Assembly (NCBI GenBank): GCA_902799705.1
Contig: CADCBP010000021.1
Location: 1 to 34,635 of the forward strand
DNA: 34,635 nucleotides
Direction of reading: 5' to 3'
Source of the DNA: an uncultured Bacteroidales bacterium
Lineage (GTDB): Bacteria > Bacteroidota > Bacteroidia > Bacteroidales > Paludibacteraceae
Shown here: positions 1 to 5,043 of the stretch, piece by piece
Numbering within the stretch: position 1 is the first letter of the stretch
Layout of the letters: every line of letters starts with the position of its first letter
Program-made: the position numbers and the translations under genes
The notes under the pieces: model-generated
Databases searched by the model: none
The model's input: only the letters and a program-made list of their open reading frames with translations
What the model was told of the DNA's origin: nothing

Positions 1-1
1 C

Positions 2-340
2 TTCTCTATCCGCTTCCTCAACTGGGACGGCGAAGAGCTGCAGACCAGCGAAGTAGGCGCAGGTATCACTCCTGTTTATGTAGGAGAGACTCCCGTCCGT
101 CCTGACGACGAGAACTATACCTATACGTTCAGCGGCTGGAGTCCTGCTGTCAAACCCGCAACGGATGACGCTACCTATGTGGCACAGTTCACCGCAACGA
201 AAAAGATTACAGAAGGGATAGAAGAAATCTTTACCCGTCCGGACGCTCCGGCAGCCGTGAAGATCCTGCATAACGGCATCCTCTACATCATCCGTCCCGA
301 CGGCGCTATCTACAACGTCCAAGGCTTGAGAGTGCGTTAA
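2..340 (+). CDS. Secreted repeat-domain protein, C-terminal part only (5' end outside window)
   Basis: The open frame enters from the left edge and ends at TAA 338-340, giving the last 112 residues. The first ~65 residues resemble a Listeria-Bacteroides (InlB B-type) repeat: an FLNWDGEEL start, a YTYTFSGWSP core and an ATYVAQF end. A short linker follows, then a ~28-residue tail with the pattern KILxxGxLYIIxxxxxIYNxQGxRVR. The same tail closes four other proteins here (stops at 6287, 26757, 28448, 30213), so it is probably a sorting or anchoring tail related to type IX secretion C-terminal domains; that is inference. The catalytic or binding part lies outside the window, so the function is unknown. 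A hairpin-rich stretch and a terminator follow. Confidence 0.75.
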   Translation, partial: FSIRFLNWDGEELQTSEVGAGITPVYVGETPVRPDDENYTYTFSGWSPAVKPATDDATYVAQFTATKKITEGIEEIFTRPDAPAAVKILHNGILYIIRPDGAIYNVQGLRVR

Positions 341-421
341 GATGCGCTGAGCGCACGTTAAGATGCCGCTACGCGACGTTAAATAATTAAAATGGTTTTG
401 CAGTTCGCAAAACGTTAAATG
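341..421 (+). repeat. Three short hairpin cassettes after the stop codon
   Basis: Three units of the form ATG, short inverted repeat, (A)CGTTAA follow each other directly. Unit one holds TGCGCTGAGCGCA, unit two CGCTACGCG, unit three GTTTTGC-AGTT-CGCAAAAC. Similar small hairpin inserts occur near 14809-14860. They may be small repetitive elements or transcript-end structures. No protein is encoded. Confidence 0.5.
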
Positions 422-427
422 GTTAAA

Positions 428-468
428 AACAGACTCGTGAATATTTTTTCGCGGGTCTGTTTTTTTGT
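428..468 (+). terminator. Rho-independent terminator of the 5' partial gene
   Basis: AACAGACTCGTGA pairs with TCGCGGGTCTGTT (two G-U pairs) around a loop of T-rich sequence, and a run of seven T follows. It ends the transcript of the secreted protein whose stop is at 340. Confidence 0.85.
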
Positions 469-843
469 CAATAACCCATCAATCGTAGTGTTGCGATAAT
501 TTTAAGAAAATAAACAAAGATAAACCCTTTTGAAGGCTTTAGGAAATCGAAAATGCGCAGCCCCCGAGCCTAACGGCTCTTACGCCCAAGTCCCTGTATG
601 CCGGTCAGTAAGCAAGCTTCCTGCCGTCATTCATGCCCTTGGTCTCCATCGATTGCCTAAATAGGCACCGATGGACTGCTTACAAAAATATCCCTTCGGG
701 ATTGAAAAATAAGAAAAATCTATGCAGCGCGTAGGTCGAGTAAAAGCCTTCAAAAGCACGCCAAGTGGGCACATAAAAAAAATTTCTATCATTATGAAAA
801 AAAAGAAACGACCGACAGGGCAACACGCCTTGCGTACAGAAAT
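469..843. other. Gene-free structured element bounded by a 14-bp inverted repeat
   Basis: There is no credible reading frame here. An outer inverted repeat, CTTTTGAAGGCTTT at 527-540 and its complement at 743-756, encloses ~200 bp with internal hairpins: GAGCC-TAAC-GGCTC near 565-580; a strong one at 646-674 with arms CCATCG/CGATGG and GCCT/AGGC; and ATCCC-TTC-GGGAT near 690-703. The closed arrangement suggests a folded RNA or the end of a mobile element. A second hairpin-rich block at 3420-3600 shares short pieces with it (AAATGCGCA, AGCAAGCTT, TAAAAGCCT). No known RNA family was recognised. Confidence 0.5.
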
Positions 844-866
844 GCCTTGATACAAGGCGTTTTTTA
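844..866 (+). terminator. Rho-independent terminator
   Basis: GCCTTG-ATA-CAAGGC is a perfect 6-bp stem followed by GTTTTTT. A larger alternative pairing uses CGCCTTG at 826-832. It probably ends whatever is transcribed from the structured block upstream. Confidence 0.7.
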
Positions 867-901
867 TGAGTTAACCGCTACCGAAAACTATTCTTTCTCA
901 C

Positions 902-929
902 AAGCCTACATTATGTTAGGCTTTTTTTT
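902..929 (+). terminator. Terminator-like hairpin
   Basis: AAGCCTA (902-908) pairs with TAGGCTT (917-923), and a run of T follows. It lies 40 bp after the previous terminator and overlaps the possible start of the small gene at 913, which makes either that gene's start or the terminator role uncertain. Confidence 0.5.
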
Positions 930-1092
930 CGGCCTGAACGACCGGCAATTACGAAAAATCTTACTCCTGAAACCCAAAGTGGCACTGAGTGCAGACGACT
1001 TGGCGAAATTAGCAGTAATTTTGCAGCGTCTTTCGGAGGGGGGCAATAGGGAAAAAGAAAGCGAGAAAAGAAAAGAAGCAAAAGAAAAGTAA
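913..1092 (+). CDS. Small hypothetical protein, 59 aa
   Basis: The frame is also open upstream to a TTG at 847, but that longer version would cross two terminator-like hairpins, so the ATG at 913 is preferred. The product has a hydrophobic start (MLGFFFGLNDRQ), a short predicted helical part (LRKILLLKPK, ADDLAKLAVILQRL) and a charged Lys/Glu tail. The middle could be a small helix-turn-helix-like fold, but no family was recognised. It is the first of a string of tiny genes in a mostly non-coding island. It may not be expressed. Confidence 0.35.
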   Translation: MLGFFFGLNDRQLRKILLLKPKVALSADDLAKLAVILQRLSEGGNREKESEKRKEAKEK

Positions 1093-1414
1093 CAAAGAAA
1101 AAGCCATGCCATGCCTTGCTTGCGTTAGCGGTATTATAGGCCGGATTAGGCAAACTTAGGCAGGCATAGGCACAGGGGAAGCCGGATAGCATCCGGCACA
1201 ATAAAAGAAGCCTAACCCCCCGGAGGGGGAGAGAATGAGGAAATCAAAAATAAGGCCGGATACTATCCGGCACAATAGACAAAGCCTAACCCCTACCTAA
1301 AGGCAGGGGAAGCCGGATAGCATCCGGCACAATAAAAGAAGAGAGGCAAGGCGGATGGAAAATGGCGAGGCAGGGCGGGGCAATTATTTAATAAACAATT
1401 AAAAATTAAAGATT
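1093..1414. other. Gene-free stretch rich in repeated hairpins
   Basis: No gene is seen in these 320 bases. They contain three of the four copies of the GCCGGAT hairpin repeat plus purine-rich filler (AGAGAGGCAAGGCGG and similar). The end, an AT-rich run ATTATTTAATAAACAATTAAA, is the leader of the gene at 1415. No canonical TTTGC/TAnnTTTG promoter was found. Confidence 0.6.
1171..1340. repeat. Three copies of a composite hairpin repeat
   Basis: GCCGGATAGCATCCGGC (or with loop ACT) is a perfect 7-bp stem with a 3-base loop at 1181-1197, 1255-1271 and 1312-1328, each followed by ACAATA. Two copies are preceded or followed by a second GC-rich inverted repeat of the type CCTAACCCC...GGGG (1211-1230 and 1284-1309). 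A fourth copy is at 3623-3639. The layout resembles REP/BIME-type extragenic repeats. No RAYT-type transposase is in this window. Confidence 0.8.
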
Positions 1415-1747
1415 ATGTACAGTATTATGAGTATTTGGGCAATGCTCAGTCCGCAAGGCGAGTACAAGCGGCGGCGAGGGGCATGCGAACGGTTGTGGGA
1501 GGGTTATGACGAGTTGACGCGGCAGCGTGTTTACGAAGCACTCAAGGCAGCCAAGGAAGAAGGGCGATGGATCAACCCGAACCCTTATTTCGCGATAGAA
1601 GATACCGCGATAGCAGAGCAACGGAAGCACCGCGCACAGACATTAACGTACAATGAGTACTACAAACAGTACGGGACGACGGAAGAACGCGACGGATGGA
1701 AGATGACCAACCCGACCGGACAGAGAGTGATTTATGTGAAAGAATGA
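1415..1747 (+). CDS. Hypothetical protein, 110 aa, possibly phage- or element-derived
   Basis: The ATG at 1415 follows an AT-rich leader. The product is soluble, with no signal peptide or membrane segment. The N-terminal half is basic and probably helical (EYKRRRGACERLWEGYDE), followed by a NPNPYFAIED segment, then YNEYYKQYGTTEERDGW and a NPTGQRVIYV end. This looks like a real folded protein of a small Bacteroidales accessory family, but I cannot name it. The last residues and the stop (GTG AAA GAA TGA) come from an 8-bp tandem array that begins inside the gene, so the natural end was probably overwritten by the array. Confidence 0.6.
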   Translation: MYSIMSIWAMLSPQGEYKRRRGACERLWEGYDELTRQRVYEALKAAKEEGRWINPNPYFAIEDTAIAEQRKHRAQTLTYNEYYKQYGTTEERDGWKMTNPTGQRVIYVKE

Positions 1748-1811
1748 AAGAGTGAAAGAGTGAAAGAATGAAAGAGTGAAAGAGTGAAAGAATGAAAGAG
1801 TGAAAGAGTGA
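1736..1811. repeat. 8-bp tandem array, RTGAAAGA
   Basis: Nine units of GTGAAAGA or ATGAAAGA run from inside the end of the 110-aa gene to 1807. The unit is the same as in the arrays at 1909 and 6276. It supplies the stop codon of the gene at 1415. Confidence 0.9.
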
Positions 1812-1908
1812 CCTAAGAGGCGACAAGCGGATATATACGGGATAAAATCCCTAACAATAAACAAAGTCAGGCGCAGGATACAATCACGCACTAACGGACG
1901 AAGGGGTA

Positions 1909-1945
1909 GAAAGAGTGAAAGAATGAAAGAATGAAAGAATGAAAG
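1909..1945. repeat. Second 8-bp tandem array, RTGAAAGA
   Basis: About four and a half units of the same GTGAAAGA/ATGAAAGA repeat. A G/C-rich run of GGGGGGGAGGGG follows and then the 11-bp array. Confidence 0.85.
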
Positions 1946-1956
1946 GGGGGGAGGGG

Positions 1957-2040
1957 CCTCTGAGTTACCTCCGAGTTACCTCTGAGTTGCCTCCGAGTTG
2001 CCTCCGAGTTGCCTCTGAGTTGCCTCTGAGTTGCCTCCGA
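1957..2040. repeat. 11-bp tandem array, CCTCYGAGTTR
   Basis: Seven complete units of CCTCTGAGTTA, CCTCCGAGTTA, CCTCTGAGTTG or CCTCCGAGTTG lie head to tail, with a partial eighth. Variation is limited to C/T at position 5 and A/G at position 11. It sits 35 bp before the start of the gene at 2076. Confidence 0.9.
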
Positions 2041-2075
2041 TATCTATTTTGTAACCTATTAATAATGAAGAGATT

Positions 2076-2246
2076 ATGAAACAATCAAAAAAGCAAGAAA
2101 TGAGTGCTCAAGAAGAGGCTCAATGGCGCAAGGCTCAGCAGCAAGCACAACGTAGCGGCATCGTATTGACGCGTCGCAAGAGAAGCAAAGGTGAGTACTT
2201 CTGCTATTTAAACAAGAAGTCGAAAGGAGGTTTGTTCGGACTATGA
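2076..2246 (+). CDS. Small basic hypothetical protein, 56 aa
   Basis: ATG 2076 to TGA 2246. The product is strongly basic, with a Gln/Lys/Glu-rich helical N-terminus (KKQEMSAQEEAQWRKAQQQA) and a GIVLTRRKRSKGEYFCYLN segment. The end, KSKGGLFGL, overlaps the next start in an ATGA junction at 2243-2246, so the two genes are probably translationally coupled. Such a coupled pair supports that both are real. It could be a small nucleic-acid-binding protein, judging only from charge. The family is not recognised. Confidence 0.5.
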   Translation: MKQSKKQEMSAQEEAQWRKAQQQAQRSGIVLTRRKRSKGEYFCYLNKKSKGGLFGL

Positions 2247-2458
2247 GAAAGCGCATCCTTATGAACGATCTGCGCGACCGTCTGCAATCACGGATGCATT
2301 ACAGGTATCCAGACTTTGCGTTGGAGGTATTGCTCTACGGCTGGTGCAAGCACCGCGGTCACAGTACGAACTGGCTGAGCGACGTGAAGCGGCGAGGGTG
2401 GATCAGTCTGGTGATGGCCCGCGATTTTGCGAACTATTGCGGGTATATGTTCATCTAA
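2243..2458 (+). CDS. Small hypothetical protein, 71 aa
   Basis: It starts in the ATGA overlap with the upstream 56-aa gene. The product is basic with several aromatic residues (HYRYPDFALEVLLYGWCKHRGH, then NWLSDVKRRGW and DFANYCGYMFI). It is compact, with no signal peptide. An inner ATG (residue 7) could also serve as start. I do not recognise the family. Its coupling to the gene before it and its place in the island of tiny genes suggest an accessory, perhaps phage-derived, function. Confidence 0.5.
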   Translation: MRKRILMNDLRDRLQSRMHYRYPDFALEVLLYGWCKHRGHSTNWLSDVKRRGWISLVMARDFANYCGYMFI

Positions 2459-2491
2459 AACACTTTCAAAGGTGCTTTGCGAAAGCGGAAA

Positions 2492-2523
2492 TTTGCATAT
2501 GTCGCAGAGATGTAGTACCTTTG
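2492..2523 (+). promoter_or_regulatory. Bacteroidota promoter of the small lipoprotein transcript
   Basis: TTTGC (2492-2496) and TACCTTTG (2516-2523) are separated by 19 bases, matching the house-keeping Bacteroidota promoter. Transcription should start at about 2530. The first long gene is at 2757, so the transcript has a leader of about 230 bases. Confidence 0.75.
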
Positions 2524-2756
2524 TCGTCGGAATTGGAGATCAATGACGTCGTTGCTCTGCAACTCGTATAATTGTCTCAACTCCTCCTCTTCCCACCGAG
2601 CGCACTAGCGCTAGCGCTCGTCGGGAGCCCTAGGGCTTTCTTTCAGAAAGATAGGATAATGAACCTGCGGAGCGTCTATCAACCTCTCCTCAGTTCCAAG
2701 GGTCCAGAAAGGGAGATTCTGAAAGACCGTGCACGTAAATCAAAAACCTGAACCTT
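2524..2756 (+). other. Long leader with mini-ORF and hairpin upstream of the small lipoprotein gene
   Basis: The transcript from the promoter at 2492 carries a 21-codon open frame (ATG 2543, TAG 2606-2608). Its end overlaps a stable hairpin at 2592-2625, and a palindrome AGCCCTAGGGCT (2626-2637) follows. This could be a leader-peptide or RNA-switch arrangement, or just the leader of a small-gene cassette. No known riboswitch was recognised. Confidence 0.45.
2592..2625. repeat. Hairpin repeat, copy 1
   Basis: CCCACCGAGCGC pairs with GCGCTCGTCGGG with a two-base internal loop. The same layout and much of the sequence (CCGAGCGCAC...TAGCGC.CGTCGGG) recurs at 3004-3038, before the next small gene. 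Confidence 0.7.
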
Positions 2757-2948
2757 ATGTCCAAACAACAAATCATCATCTCAGTGCTCCTCGCAGCACT
2801 GACGGCATTGGGAGCCGCCTTCGGACTGACGTCCTGCAATGTGACGAGAACGGTGACGACCAAGTCCGAGTACTGGCAACGAGGTGACACCTCCGCCGTC
2901 ATCCAGACACGCACCGTAGAGACGTACGATGCATCGCGGAAACTATGA
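2757..2948 (+). CDS. Small lipoprotein, 63 aa
   Basis: ATG 2757 to TGA 2948. Residues ~5-25 form a hydrophobic signal segment that ends in a lipobox, L-T-S-C, so the mature protein would be a lipid-anchored peptide of ~37 residues. The mature part is Thr/Arg-rich (NVTRTVTTKSEYWQRGD) with no recognised domain. Similar tiny lipoproteins are common in Bacteroidales accessory cassettes, but the exact family was not identified. It lies behind its own promoter (2492) and a long leader, and is followed by a second copy of the leader hairpin and a frameshifted small gene. Confidence 0.6.
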   Translation: MSKQQIIISVLLAALTALGAAFGLTSCNVTRTVTTKSEYWQRGDTSAVIQTRTVETYDASRKL

Positions 2949-3003
2949 CTCGTGCGACTGCGCGCCCCGCGCTTGTAAAGCACTACGTCATGTTCTCCGC
3001 TCT

Positions 3004-3038
3004 CCCCATCGGGTGCACTCTGTTAGCGCCCGTCGGGG
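3004..3038. repeat. Hairpin repeat, copy 2
   Basis: CCCCATCGGGTGC pairs with GCGCCCGTCGGGG. It is related to the hairpin at 2592-2625, which lies before the small lipoprotein gene. This copy lies 70-100 bases before the frameshifted small gene, so the hairpin may be a conserved leader of each gene in the cassette. Confidence 0.7.
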
Positions 3039-3106
3039 ACCCCAAAACCTATTAACCAACCTAAACCCCTCTACGCCGACCGGAGGTGAAACATGGTCGG
3101 CAGCAA

Positions 3107-3377
3107 ATGGCAATTATGAAAGTAGGCCCCGCCGGTATCGAGACCATCAGCGGAGTACACGCGCTCGACCGACCCGTCAGCCAAGGAGCTGCGGATCCGT
3201 TCCCGCTTCACCGAGGTCAGCCAAGCTGTCCAGCTGCGTGCCAAAGACCTCATGCAGATCAATGCCGACCAGGCTGCGTTCCTCGCGCAACGCGACCTGC
3301 CCGACGGCAAGAAGACCATGAAGGCCTATCTGTGGAAAGTCTGCGGTGACACGTACGACGAGGAGCACGGAGCGTAA
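3107..3377 (+). pseudogene. Small accessory protein (~89 aa) interrupted by a +1 frameshift
   Basis: Two frames together make one sensible protein. The first part (ATG 3107 or 3116) reads MAIMKVGPAGIETISGVHA. The second, in the +1 frame from about 3163 to TAA 3375-3377, reads STDPSAKELRIRSRF, then TEVSQAVQLRAKDLMQINAD, AAFLAQRDLPDGKKTMKAYL and ends WKVCGDTYDEEHGA. The second part has no in-frame ATG near its start and is preceded by stops, while the first frame after ~3165 gives low-complexity Pro/Arg sequence. One surplus base near 3160-3166 would join them. A GGAGG precedes at 3082. It is either a real pseudogene or a sequence error. The family is not named; it is likely element-derived. 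Confidence 0.65.
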
Positions 3378-3390
3378 GCTCCGCAAACGG

Positions 3391-3415
3391 GCACCCTTCG
3401 GGGTGTTCTTTTTTT
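3391..3415 (+). terminator. Rho-independent terminator of the small-gene cassette
   Basis: CACCC-TTCG-GGGTG is a tetraloop hairpin followed by TTCTTTTTTT. It lies 14 bases after the stop of the frameshifted gene. Confidence 0.85.
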
Positions 3416-3419
3416 ATGT

Positions 3420-3600
3420 AATCAAAAATGCGCATTTACGTCCGCTAAGCCTATGGCCCACGCGGCCTGGAGCGTAGTCTTCCACAAGCGCTCACAAGCA
3501 AGCTTGCAGCGCTCGTAAAAGCCTACACTCCCAACTCGCTGCTTAATAGCAGCGATTTGCAATCCTTACAAAAAATAACAAAAATAAAACCTACTCCTAA
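3420..3600. other. Gene-free structured block
   Basis: No reading frame is convincing. It contains a hairpin around the perfect palindrome GCAAGCTTGC with outer AGCGCT arms (about 3487-3513) and a perfect 8-bp hairpin TCGCTGCT-TAAT-AGCAGCGA at 3536-3555. Short pieces are shared with the block at 527-756, so the two may be related structured elements bracketing the island of small genes. Confidence 0.45.
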
Positions 3601-3645
3601 CCCCTCCCTCAGGGGAGGGGAAGCCGGATAGCATCCGGCACAATA
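3596..3645. repeat. Fourth copy of the composite hairpin repeat
   Basis: CCTAACCCCTCCCTCAGGGG followed by AGGGG is a GC-rich inverted repeat, followed directly by GCCGGATAGCATCCGGC (3623-3639) and ACAATAAA. It is the clearest example of the two-hairpin unit also present at 1171-1340. Confidence 0.8.
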
Positions 3646-3744
3646 AACAAAATACGACGGTGCGGTCGGATGTAAATTATACTACTGCCCGCATGGATTT
3701 TTGTTATTTTTGATTTACTACGATGTTTTTTTCTATCAAAAAGA

Positions 3745-3935
3745 TTTGCATAATTAAAAAAAAGCAGTACTTTCGGTCCTCCCGCAAGCGGGACCCACCG
3801 AAAGTACGTTCGCGTCTTGCGGTGCATACGCAAATAAATGTTTTTTTTGAGAAAAGGGTTAAAAACCCTCATTTTATGCCCGCGGACCTCTTCCGTATGC
3901 AAGCATCCAAAGAAGTCCGTGGTCATAAAAGAATA
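3745..3935. other. Cluster of three strong hairpins with promoter-like sequence
   Basis: TTTGCATAAT (3745-3754) and GTACTTTCGGT (3767-3777) look like a variant of the local promoter, with TTTCG in place of TTTG. That box is one arm of a hairpin ending at 3807 whose other arm is ACCGAAAGTAC, with an inner TCCCGC-AA-GCGGGA stem. A second hairpin, AGGGTT-AAA-AACCCT, is near 3855-3869. A third is a 21-bp imperfect inverted repeat, arms 3872-3892 and 3910-3930, around ATGCAAGCAT. The block could encode a small structured RNA or be an element end. No protein is likely. Confidence 0.5.
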
Positions 3936-3974
3936 GAATAAATTCTATTTTTTTCTCCCCAAAAACCATTTTTA

Positions 3975-4006
3975 TTTGCGTATGTGCAATTTTTGTTGTA
4001 CCTTTG
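3975..4006 (+). promoter_or_regulatory. Promoter of the six-gene operon 4039-9945
   Basis: TTTGC (3975-3979) and TACCTTTG (3999-4006) with a 19-base spacer, followed by CAGC. The lipoprotein start codon is 33 bases downstream. All six genes that follow are close or overlapping with no further promoter seen. Confidence 0.85.
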
Positions 4007-4038
4007 CAGCCGAAAAATGTTTTAAAAACTATACAACA

Positions 4039-4467
4039 ATGAAAAAGATTCAGATTCTGTTGGCGGCGTTGGTCGCGGTGGTAATGAGCAGTTGTGTCGG
4101 CTTCAAGACCGAGGCAACCGTGGACATCAAAGTGGTACGTAATGGTCAACCGCTCTCCGGCGTGACGGTGTACAAGTTCAAAGACAATGGCTTGGGCGAA
4201 GGTTTCACGCATTACAAAAGCAATGCCAGCGGTTCGGCTGTTTCCAACGGTGGCGGTATAGCGCATTTCGAACTCAAGTCTCCGGATGATCTTGATCCGA
4301 GCAATGTAGCCGGACTGGAGTTGAACGACGCGGCTACTTTCTATTTCTGCACCTACGACGCAGAGGGCACCCAAAATGCGATTGTTACTGTACCAGTCAG
4401 TACGGGAGACAACTTGACCCGCACCTTGGAAGTGCCCGAAGGTCTTGTGAACGGCGATGACGAATAA
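4039..4467 (+). CDS. Predicted lipoprotein, 142 aa
   Basis: The start at ATG 4039 is chosen because the promoter's -7 box ends at 4006; a frame upstream to 3976 would begin inside the promoter. Residues 1-19 are a lipoprotein signal peptide (KK, hydrophobic run, then V-M-S-S-C), so the mature protein is anchored at a cysteine near residue 19. The mature part looks like a single all-beta domain with a carboxypeptidase-regulatory or transthyretin-like beginning (VDIKVVRNGQPLSGVTVYKF). No catalytic motif is seen. It is the first gene of the operon, six bases before the kinase-like gene. Function unknown. Confidence 0.8.
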   Translation: MKKIQILLAALVAVVMSSCVGFKTEATVDIKVVRNGQPLSGVTVYKFKDNGLGEGFTHYKSNASGSAVSNGGGIAHFELKSPDDLDPSNVAGLELNDAATFYFCTYDAEGTQNAIVTVPVSTGDNLTRTLEVPEGLVNGDDE

Positions 4468-4473
4468 CGGACT

Positions 4474-5043
4474 ATGGACAAGAAGTTTATCGTGACGATA
4501 GGCCGTGAGTTCGGAACGGGTGGTCGTCAGATTGCTACGGAATTGGCGAAGCAGTTGGGTGTGCAGTTATACGACCGCCAACTGTTGGAACCTATTCGCG
4601 AGAAATACAACCTCACGCAAGAAGAGGTGGATCAGTTCAAAGCGACAAAGCCGAGTTTCTGGTATGAGAATATTTCCGAAGACCTGTACAAGGACGAGGA
4701 GTTCTTGGTTCGCTCGCTGGCGCACAAGGAGTCGTGCGTCATCTTGGGTCGTACGGGTTTTCATATCTTCCGCGAGGAACCTAATGCGTTCAAGGTCTTT
4801 CTGATGGCGGACCGCGCTTTCCGTCGCGACAAAGTAGCCCGCCGTCTGAATATCAACGAGGGCAGTGCGGACGCCTTGCTGGACAAGGTGGACACCGCGC
4901 GAGAGAACTTCACGAAGACCTTCAGCGGCAAGACGCGATACGATGCCCGCAACTACGACTTGGTGCTAAACGTGACAGGGCTCGAACCTGCCGAGGTGGC
5001 GCGGTTCATTGCCGAGTGTGTACATCGTAAGATAGGTCAATGA
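4474..5043 (+). CDS. Cytidylate kinase-like family protein, 189 aa
   Basis: The protein opens with a P-loop, GREFGTGGR (residues ~10-18), typical of the cytidylate kinase-like family (PF13189-type), which binds ATP and phosphorylates a nucleoside monophosphate or an unknown substrate. A VILGRTGFHIF segment in the middle and an Arg-rich lid (DRAFRRDKVARRL) follow, with a DLVLNVTG segment near the end. At 189 aa it is typical for this family and shorter than canonical Cmk (~225 aa). The substrate is unknown. It is the second gene of the operon and overlaps the next gene by four bases (ATGA at 5040-5043). Confidence 0.85.
   Translation: MDKKFIVTIGREFGTGGRQIATELAKQLGVQLYDRQLLEPIREKYNLTQEEVDQFKATKPSFWYENISEDLYKDEEFLVRSLAHKESCVILGRTGFHIFREEPNAFKVFLMADRAFRRDKVARRLNINEGSADALLDKVDTARENFTKTFSGKTRYDARNYDLVLNVTGLEPAEVARFIAECVHRKIGQ

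Larger units (their letters stand above)
1748..2075. other. Gene-free stretch made largely of tandem arrays
   Basis: About 330 bases hold three simple arrays (8-bp at 1736-1811 and 1909-1945, 11-bp at 1957-2040) and ~95 bp of unique sequence between them. The last 35 bases are an AT-rich leader before the gene at 2076. No gene was seen. Confidence 0.6.

Noticed and set aside
527-756. Possible retron (closed inverted repeat with hairpins)
   Set aside because: No reverse transcriptase gene lies nearby and no conserved retron RNA feature was recognised.
847-912. TTG start extending the small gene upstream
   Set aside because: The extension crosses two terminator-like hairpins, so the ATG at 913 is preferred.
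1736-1945. Possible CRISPR array from the regular repeats
   Set aside because: Units are 8 bp and contiguous, without unique spacers, so this is a simple tandem array.
2929-3321. A 130-codon open frame
   Set aside because: It gives Pro/Arg/Ser-rich low-complexity protein and overlaps the better frames of the small lipoprotein and the frameshifted gene; taken as a shadow.
3609-3926. A 105-codon reverse-strand open frame
   Set aside because: It runs through the hairpin repeat and the structured block, its product has no domain, and no promoter or other support was found.
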